The notes under the pieces: model-generated
The model's database searches: none
What the model was told of the DNA's origin: nothing
Seen by the model: only the letters and a program-made list of their open reading frames with translations
Shown: positions 25,120 to 33,222 of the stretch, in pieces
How positions within the stretch are numbered: position 1 is the first letter of the stretch
Layout of the letters: every line of letters begins with the position of its first letter
Program-made: the position numbers and the translations under genes
DNA from: Bacilli bacterium
GTDB taxonomy: Bacteria; Bacillota_I; Bacilli_A; RFN20; CAG-826
Reading direction: 5' to 3'
DNA length: 37,513 nt
Assembly (NCBI GenBank): GCA_017447725.1
Contig: JAFSMX010000012.1
Location: forward strand, 1 to 37,513

Positions 25120-25725
25120 ATGAAAAAAGAAAAGGCCAAAAAAGAGAAAAAAGTAAAAGGCTTCCTTGCTGATTTTAAGGCATTTATTTCCCGTGGAAAC
25201 GCAGTTGACTTAGCTGTTGGTGTTGTCATTGGTGGTGCCTTTGGAGCCATTGTTAATGCTCTCGTTAACATCTTGTTAAACCTCTGTATGTGGGGAGTCC
25301 CAGGTGGACTTGCTGGATTAGTTACTATTCTTCCAGCTGCCAGCCCAAGTCAAATCCCACCAGAAGGATACAAACAAGTTTATACTGTCGGAGAATTTAT
25401 GAATCTCCAAGTAACCGAACAAGCCCTTTACACCAAACATGGTGGAAAATACATCTATTCCGGCTGTTCAGTTCTTGACTGGGGCGCATTAATCAATGCT
25501 GTTATCACATTCTTAATTATTGCTATTGTTTTATTCACCGTTATCAAAGTAATCGGCTACTTCAATAGACTTAAAGAAGAAGCTAAAGCAAAAGCAAAAG
25601 AAGAATACTATGAAAAACACCCAGAAGAAAGACCAGCACCAGTTGAAGCAGGAGCGCCTGAACCAACCGAAACTGAACTTCTTGCTGAAATTCGTGATTT
25701 ATTGAAAAAAGAAAAAGAAAAATAA
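25120..25725 (+). CDS. mscL: Large-conductance mechanosensitive channel, enlarged
   Basis: MscL opens under membrane tension to release solutes after osmotic downshock. TM1 (about 29-56, with the gly-rich NAVDLAVGVVIGGAFGAIV) and TM2 (about 122-147) are clear, but the protein has 201 residues against about 130-150 in most bacteria. The extra length is in the outer loop (about 60-120) and in a long charged cytoplasmic tail (EAKAKAKEEYYEKHPEE, then a Pro-rich part and a final ETELLAEIRDLLKK helix typical of the family's C-terminal bundle). The stop overlaps the following small gene by one base. Confidence 0.92.
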   Translation: MKKEKAKKEKKVKGFLADFKAFISRGNAVDLAVGVVIGGAFGAIVNALVNILLNLCMWGVPGGLAGLVTILPAASPSQIPPEGYKQVYTVGEFMNLQVTEQALYTKHGGKYIYSGCSVLDWGALINAVITFLIIAIVLFTVIKVIGYFNRLKEEAKAKAKEEYYEKHPEERPAPVEAGAPEPTETELLAEIRDLLKKEKEK

Positions 25726-26048
25726 TGACACTCTTTGAGAAAGTTGATTTTATTCAAAAACGCTCGGGATTTGGAGATAAGAAGTTCTGCAAAGTTTACG
25801 GACTTCAATTACCAGTTCTTTGGCAGATTCGTAAAGGTCTTTACCAACCAGATAAATGCGAATTAGCTTATCTTTGTAGTAAATTTAATTTAGATCTTGA
25901 TGATTTTATGGATCCTAAATCCTCTTTAAAAACTGTTGGATTAAAACCTGGCGAGCACACATGTAAGCTAGCAAATGTCCAAGAGGATTCGGAGATTTAC
26001 GAAGACTTTCCGCAAGAAAGTAATGATCGCTACGAAGAAAAGGATTAG
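25725..26048 (+). CDS. Small helix-turn-helix-like protein coupled to mscL
   Basis: A 107-residue protein. Residues about 5-62 look like an XRE/Cro-type helix-turn-helix: QKRSGFGDKKFCKVYGL, then a LWQIRKGLYQPDK turn, then ELAYLCSKFNLDLDDFMD. The C-terminal 40 residues are acidic and end in NDRYEEKD. The ATG overlaps the mscL stop (TAATG), so the two are translated together. It could regulate mscL or respond to membrane tension, but no evidence links it to a target; a short unrelated fold is also possible. Confidence 0.55.
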   Translation: MTLFEKVDFIQKRSGFGDKKFCKVYGLQLPVLWQIRKGLYQPDKCELAYLCSKFNLDLDDFMDPKSSLKTVGLKPGEHTCKLANVQEDSEIYEDFPQESNDRYEEKD

Positions 26049-26079
26049 TTAACTTCTCAAATAAAAATATTCAAGTTTT

Positions 26080-26113
26080 GCAAAAAAGGAACGCGATTTG
26101 CCGTTCCTTTTTC
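26080..26113 (+). terminator. Bidirectional terminator after the mscL operon
   Basis: AAAAAAGGAACG, a short loop, then CGTTCCTTTTT: a GC-containing stem with T and A tracts on both sides, serving the mscL operon and the convergent membrane-protein gene. Confidence 0.88.
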
Positions 26114-26119
26114 ATTTTC

Positions 26120-27232
26120 TTATTTTTTCCAATCAGGATGTTTTTCTTGAATTTTTCCAATGACTTCATCGAAGAGTTTCTTTTCTTCTTCTAAGTCGGC
26201 CTTATTCACTTTTTTAAACGCCTTTTCTCTCTTGGATAAGGCGTATTGAACCTCGAACGAGGAATCATCAATCAAGCCAGCAATTAAAGCGTAAGCTCTT
26301 AAAGATTCAACTGATGCTTCGTTAGAAATGTATTTACGATCTCCATCATTAACTTGTTCGTCATAGAATTTCTTCACTTCATCAAGCGGTTTGGTCATTA
26401 AATAAACAAACATCTCTAACGCAACGATTCTCTTCTTTAAGAAAGCATCGATTTTTAATTCTGGATTCTTCATTTTAAGAAGCATTTCAAGAGCCTTATC
26501 GTAATCGCGTTTTAATAATGCATGTTCCACCGCAATAAGGTTTAATTCAACAGTAAAATCAGTCAATGTTTCATTAAATTCAATGGTTGCTGATTCATCT
26601 TCAATTGCCAGGCGTCCTTGATAATCCATGTAGTCAACTAATGCTTTAGCATTATCTGGTTTTGTAAGTAATGATAAACGATATCCATCATTCATTGTAT
26701 CTAACTTAAATGGAATGAAATCATACACAAATAAAATTGAAGAAAGAATAATCCAAAGAAGAGCGGCAATAGCAAGCCATTTCATTGCGCTTCCGCTTGG
26801 TGCAGTTTGACCCATTGAATAAAGAACAATACAGGTTGCAAGTTCTGCAGCGTAGAAAACTATTGGCATCCAGACGTATGCATTTAATTTGCTCTTTTCT
26901 GTTTTAATTATTTTTGTTTCTCCGGTTAATCCGTCGAAATCATCGATGCAGAATTTCCATCCTTCTTTTTTCCTCTTTAAACAAAGGAAGTAACAGTTAA
27001 CTGAAACGACTTTGCATTTACCGGCCTTGGCACCAACAATGTGAGATATCTCCATAAAGACAATGTTGAAGACAAAACCGACAATCAGAACCACCAATGT
27101 AAATACAACTGGTGAAAGATTTGGTTCATAAAGTCTTTCAAATGCATCAGAGATTACAGTTAATCCCATGATGATTGCCACAGCTAAGACAATAAATAGA
27201 AATACGGTACTAATTACAGATTCTTTTTTCAT
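26120..27232 (-). CDS. Membrane protein with degenerate site-2-protease-like motifs
   Basis: A 370-residue protein with about four membrane segments in the first 175 residues and a soluble C-terminal half of amphipathic helices, possibly tetratricopeptide-like (residues about 195-370). The third segment ends in FMEISHIVGAKAG, which resembles the HExxH helix of M50 site-2 proteases but with Met60 in place of the first His; a later DFIPFKLDTMNDG (171-183) resembles the second M50 motif. It may be an inactive relative that binds or regulates. I start at the ATG at 27232 with AAGGGGG before it. The gene follows tetR by 11 bases. Family assignment is tentative. Confidence 0.5.
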   Translation of the reverse strand: MKKESVISTVFLFIVLAVAIIMGLTVISDAFERLYEPNLSPVVFTLVVLIVGFVFNIVFMEISHIVGAKAGKCKVVSVNCYFLCLKRKKEGWKFCIDDFDGLTGETKIIKTEKSKLNAYVWMPIVFYAAELATCIVLYSMGQTAPSGSAMKWLAIAALLWIILSSILFVYDFIPFKLDTMNDGYRLSLLTKPDNAKALVDYMDYQGRLAIEDESATIEFNETLTDFTVELNLIAVEHALLKRDYDKALEMLLKMKNPELKIDAFLKKRIVALEMFVYLMTKPLDEVKKFYDEQVNDGDRKYISNEASVESLRAYALIAGLIDDSSFEVQYALSKREKAFKKVNKADLEEEKKLFDEVIGKIQEKHPDWKK

Positions 27233-27243
27233 AAAAATCCCCC

Positions 27244-27771
27244 TTAAATCTTGCGTAAATCCTGATGATATTGCGATGTGAAGTAATTCCAAATCACTTT
27301 CATTCGTCTGGTTAACATTTCTACTTTTTCACGTCGTTTTTGTGCTAACCAGTACATCATCTCAGACGAGTATAATGTGCATAGATAACGCATGATTGAG
27401 TTTCCGTTTGGAATCTTTTTAACATCACCAAGAAGATTGGAAATTGAACTATAGAAATATGAGTAGAAGAATGATTCTTCTTTATCACTACAGAATGATT
27501 TATTAATTGCATAAAGGAACGAATATTTACTGTTCATATACGCAACGATTTGTTTCATCACCCCATCAAAGTTTTTATATTTGAGATTAAAAGTTTGTTT
27601 GTCCTTTAAGAAGATAGACTCAACAACATCCGAAATATCTCTAAAATGGTAATAAAATGTTTGGCGATTTGACTTAACGTGTTCGCAAAGTAAAACAACA
27701 TTGATCTCATCAAGAGGCATCTCTTTGATCAATTTTAAAAGACCAAGTTGAAACTTTGCTTCAATTTTCAT
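27244..27771 (-). CDS. TetR-family transcriptional regulator
   Basis: A 175-residue repressor-like protein. The N-terminal helix-turn-helix is visible as INVVLLCEHVKSNRQTFYYHF, the typical TetR pattern with FYYHF in the recognition helix; the C-terminal domain has a Tyr- and Ser-rich stretch (FFYSYFYSSISN) as in DhaS-like members. Its ATG overlaps the psuG UGA stop by 3 bases (ATGA), so it is expressed with psuG, the ATPase and the downstream membrane protein. It may control this cluster; the ligand is unknown. Confidence 0.78.
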   Translation of the reverse strand: MKIEAKFQLGLLKLIKEMPLDEINVVLLCEHVKSNRQTFYYHFRDISDVVESIFLKDKQTFNLKYKNFDGVMKQIVAYMNSKYSFLYAINKSFCSDKEESFFYSYFYSSISNLLGDVKKIPNGNSIMRYLCTLYSSEMMYWLAQKRREKVEMLTRRMKVIWNYFTSQYHQDLRKI

Positions 27772-28667
27772 AACTTTGTTAATTCAGTAGCAATCGCTGC
27801 GCCAAGTTTAGCATTGTTAATAACTAGTTTAATATTTGATTCTAATGAATCACCATGAGTAAGCTCGACAATAGTTTTAAGAAGGAATGGAGTTATGTCT
27901 TTTCCTTCAATATGTTCTTCATCGGCTTTCTTTAAGGCTGTTTCAATAGCAGCATTAATCACATCAGCATCCATGGCATCTTCTTCAGGGATTGGGTTTG
28001 CAACAAGAATTCCACCATCAAGTTTGTTAACTCTTTTTGCATGGATAATCTCAGCAACTTCTTTTGGTGAGTTAACAACGTTTTCCATCTTGATACCAGA
28101 GTGTCTTGTGTAGAAATCAGCAAACTCATCAGATTGATATGAAAGAACTGGAACGCCTTTCGTTTCAAGGATTTCGAGTGTAAGTTTTAAATCAAGAATT
28201 GCTTTGACTCCAGCTGAAACAACTGTAACGTTTGTTTTACCTAGTTCTTCAAGATCGGCAGAAATGTCAAAGTTATTTTGTGCGCCACGATGAGCGCCAC
28301 CAACACCACCAGTAACGAATACTTCAATACCGGCCATATTGGCTAAAATCATTGTGGCTGCTACAGTCGTCGCACCCCATGTTTTTCTTGCAAAAACTAC
28401 TGGTAAATCACGACGAGAAACCTTGCAAATCCCTTTTCTTTTTCCAAATTCTTCAATTTCTTCTGGGCTCATTCCAATGATTGGCTCACCATCAATAATT
28501 CCAATTGTTGCTGGAACTGCACCATGCTCACGAATTGTTTTTTCAACGAGCATTGCGGTCTCAACGTTCTTTGGATATGGCATCCCGTGAGAAATGATTG
28601 TTGATTCTAGAGCAACAACTGGTTTGTTGTTACTTAGAGCTTGTTGTACTTCCTTTGAAATTTTCAT
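27768..28667 (-). CDS. psuG: Pseudouridine-5'-phosphate glycosidase
   Basis: PsuG breaks the C-C bond of pseudouridine 5'-phosphate to uracil and ribose 5-phosphate (reversible) through a lysine Schiff base. Motifs include ALESTIISHGMPYP (Glu21 region), RRDLP, GVGGAHRGAQ and SAGVKAILD with the likely catalytic Lys155. Length is 299 residues from the ATG at 28667, which has AGAGGTG before it; a GTG nine bases upstream is also in frame. The start lies inside the end of the ATPase gene (38-base overlap). The kinase that makes its substrate (PsuK) is not in the window. UGA is the stop. Confidence 0.92.
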   Translation of the reverse strand: MKISKEVQQALSNNKPVVALESTIISHGMPYPKNVETAMLVEKTIREHGAVPATIGIIDGEPIIGMSPEEIEEFGKRKGICKVSRRDLPVVFARKTWGATTVAATMILANMAGIEVFVTGGVGGAHRGAQNNFDISADLEELGKTNVTVVSAGVKAILDLKLTLEILETKGVPVLSYQSDEFADFYTRHSGIKMENVVNSPKEVAEIIHAKRVNKLDGGILVANPIPEEDAMDADVINAAIETALKKADEEHIEGKDITPFLLKTIVELTHGDSLESNIKLVINNAKLGAAIATELTKL

Positions 28668-31197
28668 CAATAGCACCTCTAAACTTTTCGTTCTTTTCAG
28701 CTAAGCGATTAACAGACGCATTAGCAATTAATTCAAACAAGAATAATGTTGGAATTGATAAGGCACAAACAAGTGCTAAAATCCACCAATTATCCTTGGT
28801 TACTAAGTCATAATCGATTGTGAAAATTGATCTGCTTCCACCAGTTTTAATCAAACCGTTATCATAGATAACGAATTTATCGATACATATAGCAATAACA
28901 AACAGTACTACTATTGTAATAACTAAACCCAGACGATATTTATCAAACGGCCAGCAAGTTCTAGTAAAGACAACTATACTACCGAAACTAAACCCAATAA
29001 TTCCAAACGTAATAGCGGCTTCATAGCCTAAACCGGCATCATTTAAAGCGTTTGGATTAGCCAAATTAATAATAAAGAATATCGATGGAATAATTATCTG
29101 CAGAAGTCCGGCCGGAAGTGTTCGTTTTAAAATGTTAATAATAAATGATGATTTGAGTCTTTCCTCGTTTGGTTGGATCGATAGGAAGAATGATCCGATA
29201 CCAATAGTAAGAAGTTCCCAAAGATACATCGAATTGGTGATAAATGGATAATTTATGAAGGTTCTGTCAGTAATTTTTACTAAACCAACAACGAAGAACA
29301 TCAATGTCATAATGACGGCAAAGACCGTTTTTGTTAAGAATAACGTGCACGTTCTTTGTAGGTTATTGATAACACGTCGACCTTCGGCAACAACTTTTGG
29401 AAGAGAACCAAAATTTGAATCAAGAGCAACCAAGTGTGCAGTATTTTTCGTGGCGTCTGTTCCGGAAGCCATGGCAATAGAACAATCGGCAACCTTCAAA
29501 GCTAAAATATCGTTAACACCGTCGCCAGTCATAGCAACTGTATGCCCACATTCTTGAAGTGTCTCGACGATAACCTGTTTTTGTTCAGGAGAAACACGTC
29601 CGAAAACAGTATATTTGTTTGCAATTAAACGAACCTCGTCTAACGACATTCCTTCAAGTGAAATAAATTTACTGGCTCCAGGTACTCCAACGCGTTCAGC
29701 GATTTGACTAACACTAATTGGGTTATCACCGGAAATAACTCTTAAACTAACATCGTTATCATTGAACCATTTCACAATTTCATAAGCATCTTCACGAATA
29801 TGATCTTCAATAACTAAGATTGCTAAAAACTCTAGTTTCGGTAATTCTTTTTGGATAGAAATCTCTTTTTTGGTTTGGCCAACGAGTAAAACTCGTAATC
29901 CGTGACGTTCGTATTCTTTACACTTACGAATGATTTCTTCATCTTTGCAACCAAGGAATTCTCTTGCACCAACAACAACATTTCTGCCATCAGAAAGGAA
30001 TACAGCGGAATATTTACGTTCTGAATTGAATGGAATTTCTCCATAACATTTAATGACACGGGCATCCCCGCATGTTGTTAAAATCGCGTTCGCAGTTGAG
30101 TTGTTATCTCCTGTTGCATCGACTAATGTGTGCAATATCTGCCTAATTTCATCTTCACTTGTATCAGATAATTGATAGATTTCTTTTAGATGCATCGTTC
30201 CATCTGTAATAGTTCCTGTTTTATCCAAACACAAAACATCACAACGAGCGAGCATCTCGATAGAGTACATTGATTGAACAAGGACTCGATGGTTAGCTAA
30301 ACGAATAACACCAATTGCTAATGTAACAGATGTTAAAAGATACATTCCTGTAGGAATCATCGCCACCATCGAACCAGAAATAGCCCGGACAGTCTTCTGA
30401 AATTCAGAATCTTCCATTACATCTGGATAAACGAGGTTTCCTTTGGAAATAACTGATATAAATAGTGCGCCACCAAGAACAATGACGATCACAGAAATAA
30501 TTCGGAAAATATAATTAAGTGTATTTAAAATCTCGGATTTGCCACGCTTAAATTCTTTTGCTTTGGTTTGTAGACGTTCAGCATAGTTGTCTTTGCCGAG
30601 TTTTTCAACACGATAGAAGCATCTTCCTGATGTGACATATGATCCAGAATAAATTTTGGAATCTTTTTCTTTCACAACGCCAACCGATTCACCGGTAAGC
30701 ATGGATTCATTAAGTTCCGCAGAACCAGATAAAACAGTTCCATCACATACAATTTGATCACCAAGATCAACCTTTACAATATCCGATAAAACCAACTGAT
30801 TAGCTGGGATTTGCTGGAGTTTTCCATCACGAAGCACATTAACAACCGGATAAGAAACAACACGTAATTTATCAACTAGGTGACGAGCGTGGATGTCTTG
30901 GTATAAACCAATAATGATGTTAATGATTAAGATAAACAAAAACCCAAATGCAGTAATTTCGATTTGGGCAATAATCATTAAAATGGATAAACCAAAAAGT
31001 AAAATATTAAAGAAATTAAGAACATTATCGAGAATAATTCTCCAGTATGATTTAGAAACGTGTTTTGGAATACGGTTAACCAGACCCTCTTCGTTACGTT
31101 GTTCAACTTGAGCCGAAGTTAAACCAACTTCTAAATCGACCGGAAAATGACGTTCATCTTCTTCGTTATTTAATTGAACAGTCTTTTCTTCGTTCAT
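28630..31197 (-). CDS. Cation-transporting P-type ATPase (CtpE-like group)
   Basis: An 855-residue P-type ATPase of the Ca/Mg type: LTGES (167-171), phosphorylation site DKTGT (Asp325), and the hinge motif MTGDGVNDI near residue 570. Membrane helix 4 has IPTGMYLLTSV, where Ca-ATPases have PEGL, a motif that affects ion choice. The N-terminus is acidic without heavy-metal-binding cysteines, and there is no CPC motif, so copper and cadmium are unlikely. Ca2+ or Mg2+ is the likely ion, as in the related CtpE and pneumococcal pumps, but this is inference. AGAGGA precedes the ATG. It is the first gene of a cluster with psuG, tetR and a membrane protein. Confidence 0.85.
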   Translation of the reverse strand: MNEEKTVQLNNEEDERHFPVDLEVGLTSAQVEQRNEEGLVNRIPKHVSKSYWRIILDNVLNFFNILLFGLSILMIIAQIEITAFGFLFILIINIIIGLYQDIHARHLVDKLRVVSYPVVNVLRDGKLQQIPANQLVLSDIVKVDLGDQIVCDGTVLSGSAELNESMLTGESVGVVKEKDSKIYSGSYVTSGRCFYRVEKLGKDNYAERLQTKAKEFKRGKSEILNTLNYIFRIISVIVIVLGGALFISVISKGNLVYPDVMEDSEFQKTVRAISGSMVAMIPTGMYLLTSVTLAIGVIRLANHRVLVQSMYSIEMLARCDVLCLDKTGTITDGTMHLKEIYQLSDTSEDEIRQILHTLVDATGDNNSTANAILTTCGDARVIKCYGEIPFNSERKYSAVFLSDGRNVVVGAREFLGCKDEEIIRKCKEYERHGLRVLLVGQTKKEISIQKELPKLEFLAILVIEDHIREDAYEIVKWFNDNDVSLRVISGDNPISVSQIAERVGVPGASKFISLEGMSLDEVRLIANKYTVFGRVSPEQKQVIVETLQECGHTVAMTGDGVNDILALKVADCSIAMASGTDATKNTAHLVALDSNFGSLPKVVAEGRRVINNLQRTCTLFLTKTVFAVIMTLMFFVVGLVKITDRTFINYPFITNSMYLWELLTIGIGSFFLSIQPNEERLKSSFIINILKRTLPAGLLQIIIPSIFFIINLANPNALNDAGLGYEAAITFGIIGFSFGSIVVFTRTCWPFDKYRLGLVITIVVLFVIAICIDKFVIYDNGLIKTGGSRSIFTIDYDLVTKDNWWILALVCALSIPTLFLFELIANASVNRLAEKNEKFRGAIDENFKGSTTSSK

Positions 31198-31259
31198 AAT
31201 GTCCTCTAAAAGTTTTACTTTTCGTTAATTTTATACTAATTTTTGTACAGTGTATATAT

Positions 31260-31715
31260 TTATAGACGTTTCTTTTTAAAAAAGTTTGTTAATAAAGCTG
31301 AACATTCGTCTTTTAGGACACCGCCTTCAATTTCTGGATGATGATTCAAGTTTGGTTGTTCAAATAAATTATATGAACCACCGAGCGCACCGCCTTTTGG
31401 ATCAGTTGCACCATAAACAACTCTTTTAAAGCGTGACCATAAAATGGCTCCAGCACACATTGAACATGGCTCTAAAGTGATATAGATTGTTGAGTTTTCT
31501 AATCTCCAAGATTTTTTCTTGGCACAAGCCTTACGAATCGCAATCATCTCCGCGTGCATTGTTGGATCAGTTTTTTGCTCTCTTTTATTAGAACCGTGAG
31601 CTAAAATTTTGCCATCTTCAACAATGACACAGCCAACAGGCACTTCGTCTTCAGATTCAGCTTTTCTAGCTAAATCCAAAGCAATTCTCATATATTTTTC
31701 ATCTAACTGATTCAT
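31260..31715 (-). CDS. tadA: tRNA-specific adenosine deaminase
   Basis: TadA changes adenosine 34 of tRNA-Arg(ACG) to inosine. The zinc site HAE (His54, Glu56) and PCSMC (Cys84, Cys87) is intact in a 151-residue protein. I start at the ATG at 31715 (MNQLDEKYMRIAL) rather than a GTG 18 bases upstream, which lies inside the end of the SRP RNA. There is no Shine-Dalgarno site, and the SRP RNA ends about 9 bases before the start, so the gene depends on read-through of the RNA gene. In Bacillus the two genes are also neighbours, with tadA first. Confidence 0.94.
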   Translation of the reverse strand: MNQLDEKYMRIALDLARKAESEDEVPVGCVIVEDGKILAHGSNKREQKTDPTMHAEMIAIRKACAKKKSWRLENSTIYITLEPCSMCAGAILWSRFKRVVYGATDPKGGALGGSYNLFEQPNLNHHPEIEGGVLKDECSALLTNFFKKKRL

Positions 31716-31724
31716 AAAATTAAA

Positions 31725-31801
31725 CCATCGCACATAACCTAGTTGCTTAAGGCTGCTATATTCCTATCCTGACCTGGTTCACAGTAAATTATCGCGATGG
31801 C
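31725..31801 (-). ncRNA. ffs: Signal recognition particle RNA, small bacterial form
   Basis: The conserved domain IV is clear on the minus strand: GUGAACCAGGUCAGG-AUA-GGAA-UAU-AGCAGCCU, that is the GUCAGG/AGCAG symmetric loop, an AUA/UAU helix and a GGAA tetraloop, with AGG/CCU below. A closing stem pairs CCAUCGC with GCGAUGG, plus AUAA/UUAU. The predicted length of about 77 bases is very short; Bacillus SRP RNA is about 270 bases with an Alu domain, which is absent here. An extended -10 (TGTTAAGAT) fits a start at 31801. The UUUAAUUUU after the stem could act as a weak terminator. Confidence 0.88.
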
Positions 31802-31807
31802 GAAGTA

Positions 31808-31816
31808 ATCTTAACA
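31808..31816 (-). promoter_or_regulatory. Promoter of the SRP RNA
   Basis: An extended -10 TGTTAAGAT on the minus strand ends 7 bases before the first paired base of the SRP RNA; a TTTATT-like -35 overlaps the T-tract of the serS terminator. Confidence 0.45.
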
Positions 31817-31829
31817 CGATTTATATAAT

Positions 31830-31861
31830 AAAAAAAGCAGTCATTTTATTTTGACTGCTCT
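31830..31861 (-). terminator. serS terminator
   Basis: On the minus strand the stem AGCAGTCA / TGACTGCT with an 8-base AT loop is followed by TTTTTTT, 14 bases after the serS stop, separating serS from the SRP RNA. Confidence 0.9.
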
Positions 31862-31873
31862 TTTGTTTATGTC

Positions 31874-33154
31874 TTATTTGACTGGTTTAATGAATTCCAT
31901 TCCACCCATCCAAGGACGCAAGACTTCAGGAATCTTAAACGATCCATCTGGTTGTTGGAATTGTTCCATCATTGCTGGGAAGACACGTGATGTTGCTAAA
32001 CCAGAACCATTTAATGTATGAGCATATTTGGTTTTTCCGGTTGCTTCATCACGATACCTAATCATTCCTCGACGAGCTTGGTAATCATGTGCTGTCGAAA
32101 CAGAACTAACTTCCTTATAAATGCCCATGCTTGGAATATAAACTTCAATGTCATATGTACGAGCCATCGAAGCAGAGATATCTTCAGCAGCTAGTTTAGA
32201 AACTCGAAATGTTAAGCCAAGTTTTTCCATAAGAGAAATGGCTTTGCTAACGAGTTCTTCGAATGCTGCTTGATCGCCTTCTTCAGTGGTGTATTGGAAC
32301 ATTTCAACTTTGTTGAATTGGTATCCACGAATCATTCCGCGTTCTTCCGTGCGATATGTTCCAGCTTCCTTACGGTAGCATGGGGTATAGGCGAAATATT
32401 TTAAAGGTAATTTGTTACCAGGAATAATTTCATCACGGTGAAGATTCACTAATGCTGTTTCAGCAGTTGGAAGAATGAATTTCTTTGGTTCAACACCTTC
32501 TAAAGAGAAGACATCATCAATGAATTTTGGGAACTGTCCAGCAACATATCCACTTTCATAGTTAAGGATATGTGGAGGAAGAATGAATTTGTAACCATCT
32601 TTAAGGTGTTCGGAAATGAAGAAGTTTAATAGAGCCCATTCAAGTTGAGCACCTAAACCGGTATAAACCCAGCATCCGTGTCCACTCATCTTGGCGCCAC
32701 GAACATAATCAATTAAACCAAGTGATTCGCAAAGTTCGACATGGTCTTTCGCTTTGAAATCAAATTTTTGTGGTTTTCCATATTCGTGGATCACCTTATT
32801 GTTTTCTTTTCCACCAGCAAGAAGGTCATCATCAGGAAGGTTTGGAAGTGGAAGGAGGAATGCTTTAATTTCTTCTTCAACTTTCCCAAGCTCTTCTTCG
32901 TCTTTAGCACTATTCGCACTAATCTCTTTAACTTTCGCAAAGATAGCTTGAATATCGCCGCCTTCTTTCTTCACTTGAGGAACACTAGCCGAGAGACGAT
33001 TTCTTTCTGCTTTTGCTTCTTCAACACGGAGGATTAATTCTTTTCTTCTTTCACTTAGTTTAATGAGTGGGTCGAAGTTAACAACGCATCCTTTTTTGGC
33101 TAATTTAGCTTCGATTTCACGTGGATTTTCAAGGATTAATTTTATATCAATCAT
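31874..33154 (-). CDS. serS: Seryl-tRNA synthetase
   Basis: A class II synthetase of 426 residues that charges tRNA-Ser. The N-terminal coiled-coil arm (about 30-110) that grips the long variable arm of tRNA-Ser is visible, followed by motif 2 (CYRKEAGTYRTEERGMIRGYQ region) and motif 3 (GSGLATSR). AAAGGAA precedes the ATG. The 68-base gap to gyrA holds no T-box leader, unlike many Firmicutes serS genes. It lies downstream of gyrA, the order of the Bacillus origin region. Confidence 0.96.
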   Translation of the reverse strand: MIDIKLILENPREIEAKLAKKGCVVNFDPLIKLSERRKELILRVEEAKAERNRLSASVPQVKKEGGDIQAIFAKVKEISANSAKDEEELGKVEEEIKAFLLPLPNLPDDDLLAGGKENNKVIHEYGKPQKFDFKAKDHVELCESLGLIDYVRGAKMSGHGCWVYTGLGAQLEWALLNFFISEHLKDGYKFILPPHILNYESGYVAGQFPKFIDDVFSLEGVEPKKFILPTAETALVNLHRDEIIPGNKLPLKYFAYTPCYRKEAGTYRTEERGMIRGYQFNKVEMFQYTTEEGDQAAFEELVSKAISLMEKLGLTFRVSKLAAEDISASMARTYDIEVYIPSMGIYKEVSSVSTAHDYQARRGMIRYRDEATGKTKYAHTLNGSGLATSRVFPAMMEQFQQPDGSFKIPEVLRPWMGGMEFIKPVK

Positions 33155-33222
33155 AGAGAAATTCCTTTCTTTTTATTTTGCAAAATCTATTGCAATTCTC
33201 GAATATTTTTTGCAAAACCCCA

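Noticed and set aside
33155-33222. The gyrA-serS gap as a T-box or as a terminator.
   Set aside because: At 68 bases it is too short for a T-box and has no T-run after the TTTTGCAAAA repeats.
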